Source: CBDUVZ01 sp965370805 (GTDB taxonomy: Bacteria > Hydrothermota > Tepidihabitantia > Tepidihabitantales > Tepidihabitantaceae). From it: a stretch of 17,833 nucleotides of DNA. The DNA lies in the NCBI GenBank assembly GCA_965370805.1, contig CBDUVZ010000059.1:1-17833 (forward strand), given 5' to 3'. Below the pieces are notes generated by a model. It had not been told where the DNA came from. It made no database searches and saw nothing but the letters and a program-made list of their open reading frames with translations. Positions 15,597-17,833 of the stretch are shown piece after piece; position 1 is the stretch's first letter, and each line of letters opens with the position of its first letter. The position numbers and the translations under genes were made by a program.

Positions 15597-15624
15597 ATCT
15601 TAGCCAGGCAGCCCCGCCTGTCAA
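15597..15624 (-). promoter_or_regulatory. Predicted promoter of the TPR gene
   Basis: Minus strand: TTGACA (15619-15624), 16-bp spacer, TAAGAT (15597-15602), then 6 bp to the ATG at 15590. This is another leaderless arrangement. Confidence 0.6.
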
Positions 15625-15639
15625 ATTCCCCGGTGCGCG

Positions 15640-15900
15640 AGGGCGCGGAGAGGAATGAACCACGGATGGACACGGATGGACACAGATGAGGGCGGAAGTC
15701 CGAATTCGACATTCGACACTCGGCATTCTGAATTACGACAGCCGCCAAGAGCGCCAAGGCTGAGGGCCGGAGCGGAGAGGAAAAACACCAAGGCACCACG
15801 AGCACGAAGAGGAAGTAACCACGGATGGACACGGATAGACACGGATATGGCGGAAGTCCGAATTCGACATTCGACACTCGGCATTCGGAATTGTGATAAC
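15640..15900. repeat. Imperfect ~158-bp direct duplication of composite repeats
   Basis: Two copies of the same block, about 15640-15740 and 15800-15895, each contain AACCACGGATGGACACGGAT followed by GGCGGAAGTCCGAATTCGAC and an ATTCGACACTCGGCATTC segment; the second part starts at 15691 and 15849. Between and after them are CCAAGG-rich stretches (CCGCCAAGAGCGCCAAGG, CCGCCAAGGCCGCCAAGACC). Several short frames here translate to repeat peptides and are not genes. Confidence 0.85.
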
Positions 15901-15933
15901 CGCCAAGGCCGCCAAGACCGCCAAGAGAGGAGT

Positions 15934-15972
15934 TGTCATTGCGAAGGAGCGAAGCGACTGCGGCAATCTTCC
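15934..15972 (-). repeat. TGTCATTGCGAAGGAGCGAA-type dispersed repeat
   Basis: This is the reverse-complement relative of the 39-bp array at 3761-3877: read on the minus strand it gives GAAGATTGCCGCAGTCGCTTC then GCTCC and GCAATGACA. Elements of this type occur widely between genes in unrelated bacteria (recalled). Confidence 0.75.
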
Positions 15973-16010
15973 TTCCGTCAATCTGCAATCACCAATCTGG
16001 ATTCCACAAT

Positions 16011-16048
16011 CCCTCGAACCCTCGGACCCTTGACCCCTGGGTCCCTTC
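16011..16048 (-). repeat. GGGTTCGAGGGTCC-type repeat, intergenic copy
   Basis: On the plus strand it reads CCCTCGAACCCTCGGACCC, then TTGACCCCTGGGTCCC. It lies just past the stop codon of the propeller gene, 37 bp from a copy inside that gene. Confidence 0.7.
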
Positions 16049-16060
16049 CGTCCTCTGCCG

Positions 16061-17500
16061 TCAGCGCGTCAGGATGACCTTCCGGCTTGGACCCTTGGAC
16101 CCTTGAATCCTCGAACCCTCTCCTCTTATGAAGTACACTCCCGGACTCAGATGCCGGACGTCGTTCTCGCCGGGGTGCAGGACTGCCACCCGTCGTCCAT
16201 CAGCGTCATACAGTTCGATTCCGGGCCGTAAGCTGCCGGCCGTAAGCTGTGAGCTGATTTCCAGCATCCCGCGGACGAGGGTGGCCCCGATGGGCTTGTA
16301 GGCGACGGGCGGTTCCGGTTCCGCGACTGCGGGGCTGCCGTTCGCGTCGGTCTTGATGAGATAGACGTCGATGCCGCCGGCGCCGAAGGACGCGGTGTTG
16401 CCGGTGATGACGTACCCGCCATCCGCGGTCTGCGCTACCGAGCGGCCGTAGTCTCCGTCCGTGCCGCCATAGGTCCGGGTCCATACGGTGTCGCCCGAGG
16501 CGTCGGTCTTGACGACCCAGACGTCACGGTCGCCGGCGCCGAAGGACCAGGTGTAGCCGGCGATGACGTACCCGCCATCTGCGGTCTGCGCCACCGACTG
16601 GGCGCCCTCGTCGTCCGGGCCGCCATAGGTCCGGGTCCAGATGGTGTCGCCGGATGCGTCAGTCTTGATGAGCCAGAAGCCCACGCGGCCCTGGCCTGAG
16701 GTTTGCGTGTGGCCGGCGACGACGTACCCGCTATCCGCGGTCAGCGCCACCGAGTAGCCGAAGTCGTGGCACATTTCGCCGTAGGTGTGGGTCCAGATCG
16801 TGTCGCCGGAGGCGTCGGTCTTGATGAGCCAGGCGTCGTAGCCGCCGGCGCCGAAGCACTCGGTGTAGCCGGCGATGACGTACCCGCCATCTGCGGTCTG
16901 CGCCACCGACTGGCCTTTGTCGGCGTCCGGTCCGCCATAGGCCCGGGTCCACATCGTATCGCCCGATGCGTCGGTTTTGATGAGATAGACGTCGAACCAG
17001 CCGGGGCCGAAGGAGCGGGTGGTGCCGGTGATGATGTACCCGCCATCTGCGGTCAGCGCCACCGAGGAGCCTTCGTCCCAGTCCCCGCCGCCGTAGGTCC
17101 GGGTCCACATCGTGTCGCCGGAGGCGTCGGTCTTGATGAGCCAGACGCAGCAGCCGCCGGGGCCGAAGGACTCGGTTTCGCCGGCGATGATGTAACCGCC
17201 ATCCGGGGTCTGCGCCACCGACTGGCCTTTGTCGGCGTCCGGGCCGCCGTAGGTCCGGGTCCACATCGTGTTGCCGGAGGCGTCGGTCTTGATGAGCCAG
17301 ACGTCGGTATCGCCGCCGCCCGTACCGGTGTTGCCGGTGATGATGTACCCGCCATCTGCGGTCTGCGCCACCGAGTAGCCGTAGTCGTCGTATACGCGGT
17401 TGTAGGTACGCTGGAACCGGACCTGGGCCGCCAGCGGCGTGGCGAGCACGAGGACAAGGAGTGTTGCGGCCAACAGGCCGAGCATTGATATTTTTCTCAT
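16061..17500 (-). CDS. Secreted seven-repeat beta-propeller protein with FlgD-type C-terminal domain
   Basis: 479 aa from the ATG at 17500. The signal peptide is residues 1-25 (MRKISMLGLLAATLL ... PLAA). Seven near-identical repeats of about 52 residues follow, each with SVAQTADGGYIITG, DVWLIKTDASGDT and WTRTYGG, predicting a seven-bladed propeller. A sorting-type domain follows from about residue 390 (MLEISSQLTAG, IELYDADGRRVAVL, VRHLSPGVYFIRGEG) to a KVILTR end. Two parts of this tail are repeat-derived. The frame is open upstream to 17677, but that sequence is repeat DNA; the promoter and signal peptide place the start at 17500. It is probably extracellular or surface-bound; ligand and role are unknown. 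Confidence 0.87.
   Translation of the reverse strand: MRKISMLGLLAATLLVLVLATPLAAQVRFQRTYNRVYDDYGYSVAQTADGGYIITGNTGTGGGDTDVWLIKTDASGNTMWTRTYGGPDADKGQSVAQTPDGGYIIAGETESFGPGGCCVWLIKTDASGDTMWTRTYGGGDWDEGSSVALTADGGYIITGTTRSFGPGWFDVYLIKTDASGDTMWTRAYGGPDADKGQSVAQTADGGYVIAGYTECFGAGGYDAWLIKTDASGDTIWTHTYGEMCHDFGYSVALTADSGYVVAGHTQTSGQGRVGFWLIKTDASGDTIWTRTYGGPDDEGAQSVAQTADGGYVIAGYTWSFGAGDRDVWVVKTDASGDTVWTRTYGGTDGDYGRSVAQTADGGYVITGNTASFGAGGIDVYLIKTDANGSPAVAEPEPPVAYKPIGATLVRGMLEISSQLTAGSLRPGIELYDADGRRVAVLHPGENDVRHLSPGVYFIRGEGSRIQGSKGPSRKVILTR
16086..16120 (-). repeat. GGGTTCGAGGATTCAAGGG-type repeat inside the propeller gene
   Basis: On the minus strand this reads GGGTTCGAGGATTCAAGGG followed by two GTCCAAG units, matching the repeats at 4453-4553 and 16011-16048. 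It is translated in frame as GSRIQGSKGPS near the C-terminus, between VYFIRGE and RKVILTR. Confidence 0.75.
16224..16257 (-). repeat. AGCTTACGGC tandem repeat inside the propeller gene
   Basis: GGCCGTAAGCTG appears twice (starting at 16224 and 16239), followed by TGAGCTG. On the minus strand it encodes SSQLTAGSLRPG within the C-terminal sorting domain. Confidence 0.55.
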
Positions 17501-17506
17501 GCGCTT

Positions 17507-17535
17507 AGTATGGCTCAGGAACAGTCGGATGTCAA
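17507..17535 (-). promoter_or_regulatory. Predicted promoter of the propeller gene
   Basis: Minus strand: TTGACA (17530-17535), 17-bp spacer, CATACT (17507-17512), then 6 bp to the ATG at 17500. The alternative -10 TACTAA (17505-17510) would need a 19-bp spacer. The -10 is the weakest of the set. Confidence 0.5.
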
Positions 17536-17559
17536 GGGCGGGTCGGCGGGGATGGACCC

Positions 17560-17735
17560 AGGAACCGAAGTTGAACCACCAAGACACAAAGTCACCAAGG
17601 CCAGAACTCAGACAGCACGCGGCTTTGCGCCTCTCCGTTGTTTCGGATTGAGCGCATCCATCAGGTGACGCTTCCATTCGACTCCGGCACCTCGGCTTTG
17701 TGCTCTTCGTGCCTTTGTGGTGAGATTCCTATGTC
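17560..17735. repeat. Repeat-rich intergenic region
   Basis: It contains ACCACCAAGACACAAAGTCACC (17574 onward) and, on the minus strand, the ACCACAAAGGCACGAAGAGC element (17700-17721) shared with priA. The 63-codon minus frame at 17608-17799 is made largely of these repeats and is not taken as a gene. Confidence 0.65.
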
Positions 17736-17759
17736 GGTTTTCGGGAATGGAAGTCGGGT

Positions 17760-17809
17760 TTGCAGCAGGGGATGTTGCGTTGTATAATTGGGTGTTCAAT
17801 CACAGGAGG
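17760..17809 (+). promoter_or_regulatory. Promoter and Shine-Dalgarno for the gene at the right edge
   Basis: TTGCAG (17760-17765), 17-bp spacer, a perfect TATAAT (17783-17788), then AGGAGG (17804-17809) and a further AGGAAGG closer to the ATG at 17822. Unlike the leaderless starts elsewhere, this transcript would have a leader of about 27 nt with a ribosome binding site. Confidence 0.65.
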
Positions 17810-17821
17810 AAGGAAGGGTTT

Positions 17822-17833
17822 ATGTTTGTCACC
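17822..17833 (+). CDS. Start of a gene cut by the window edge
   Basis: Four codons only (MFVT). The promoter and Shine-Dalgarno upstream support a real start. Nothing can be said about the product. Confidence 0.55.

Noticed and set aside
15621..15988. Short minus-strand proteins (ECRMSN/ECRIRTS peptides)
   Set aside because: They translate the duplicated intergenic repeats; such peptides are common false gene calls.
17501..17677. Longer N-terminus of the propeller protein
   Set aside because: The added sequence is repeat DNA without signal features; a signal peptide and an adjacent promoter mark the start at 17500.

Overview
The window is about 17.8 kb of GC-rich bacterial DNA from an organism with an outer membrane: it carries an Omp85/POTRA barrel gene next to a TamB-like gene, plus several Sec-secreted proteins. 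Two secreted proteins end in a FlgD/type-IX-like sorting domain, and the intergenic DNA is packed with short dispersed repeats. This combination best fits an uncultured FCB-like lineage such as candidate division WOR-3 (Stahlbacteria). That placement is an inference from style, not from a marker gene.

Layout. (1) 1-340: poly-C and 12-bp-based low-complexity repeats. (2) 341-3454 (-): a large LRR-Roc-COR (Roco) GTPase, preceded by a 58-codon upstream ORF (3451-3627) that overlaps its start codon as ATGA. (3) 3455-4336: repeats only, with a 39-bp tandem array and a second 12-bp-based array. (4) 4337-7339 (-): a transcription unit with a secreted FlgD-tailed protein, a secreted Ntn hydrolase of the choloylglycine hydrolase/penicillin V acylase type, and a 43-aa membrane peptide whose reading frame appears to have been cut by inserted repeats. 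(5) 7406-7513 (-): a 35-codon ORF or gene stump with its own promoter. (6) 7694-14798 (+): promoter, a 22-codon leader ORF, a TamA/BamA-like barrel, TamB, and a PriA homologue that has lost its ATPase motifs; the genes overlap or nearly touch. (7) 14811-15590 (-): a membrane-anchored TPR protein convergent with priA. (8) 15603-16060: a repeat-only spacer with a roughly 158-bp duplication. (9) 16061-17500 (-): a secreted seven-repeat beta-propeller protein with a FlgD-type tail. (10) 17501-17833: repeats, then a promoter, a Shine-Dalgarno and the first four codons of the next gene.

Three patterns stand out. First, six promoter-like sites (TTGACA or TTGACT, a 16-18 bp spacer, then a -10 box) each sit only 6-7 bp from an ATG, which predicts leaderless mRNAs; genes inside operons instead carry AAGGAG or GGAGG. 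Second, dispersed intergenic repeats recur inside reading frames: in priA, twice in the propeller sorting domain, and as an apparent insertion splitting the 43-aa gene. Third, the PriA homologue keeps all eight zinc-binding cysteines but lacks recognisable Walker A, Walker B and motif VI and most of its winged-helix domain, while a repeat-derived peptide lies where that domain should be.

In the plus-strand operon the barrel and TamB would form an outer-membrane/inner-membrane pair for envelope biogenesis; PriA is a replication-restart factor with no obvious link except co-transcription. The Roco protein stands alone with no recognisable partner gene in the window.
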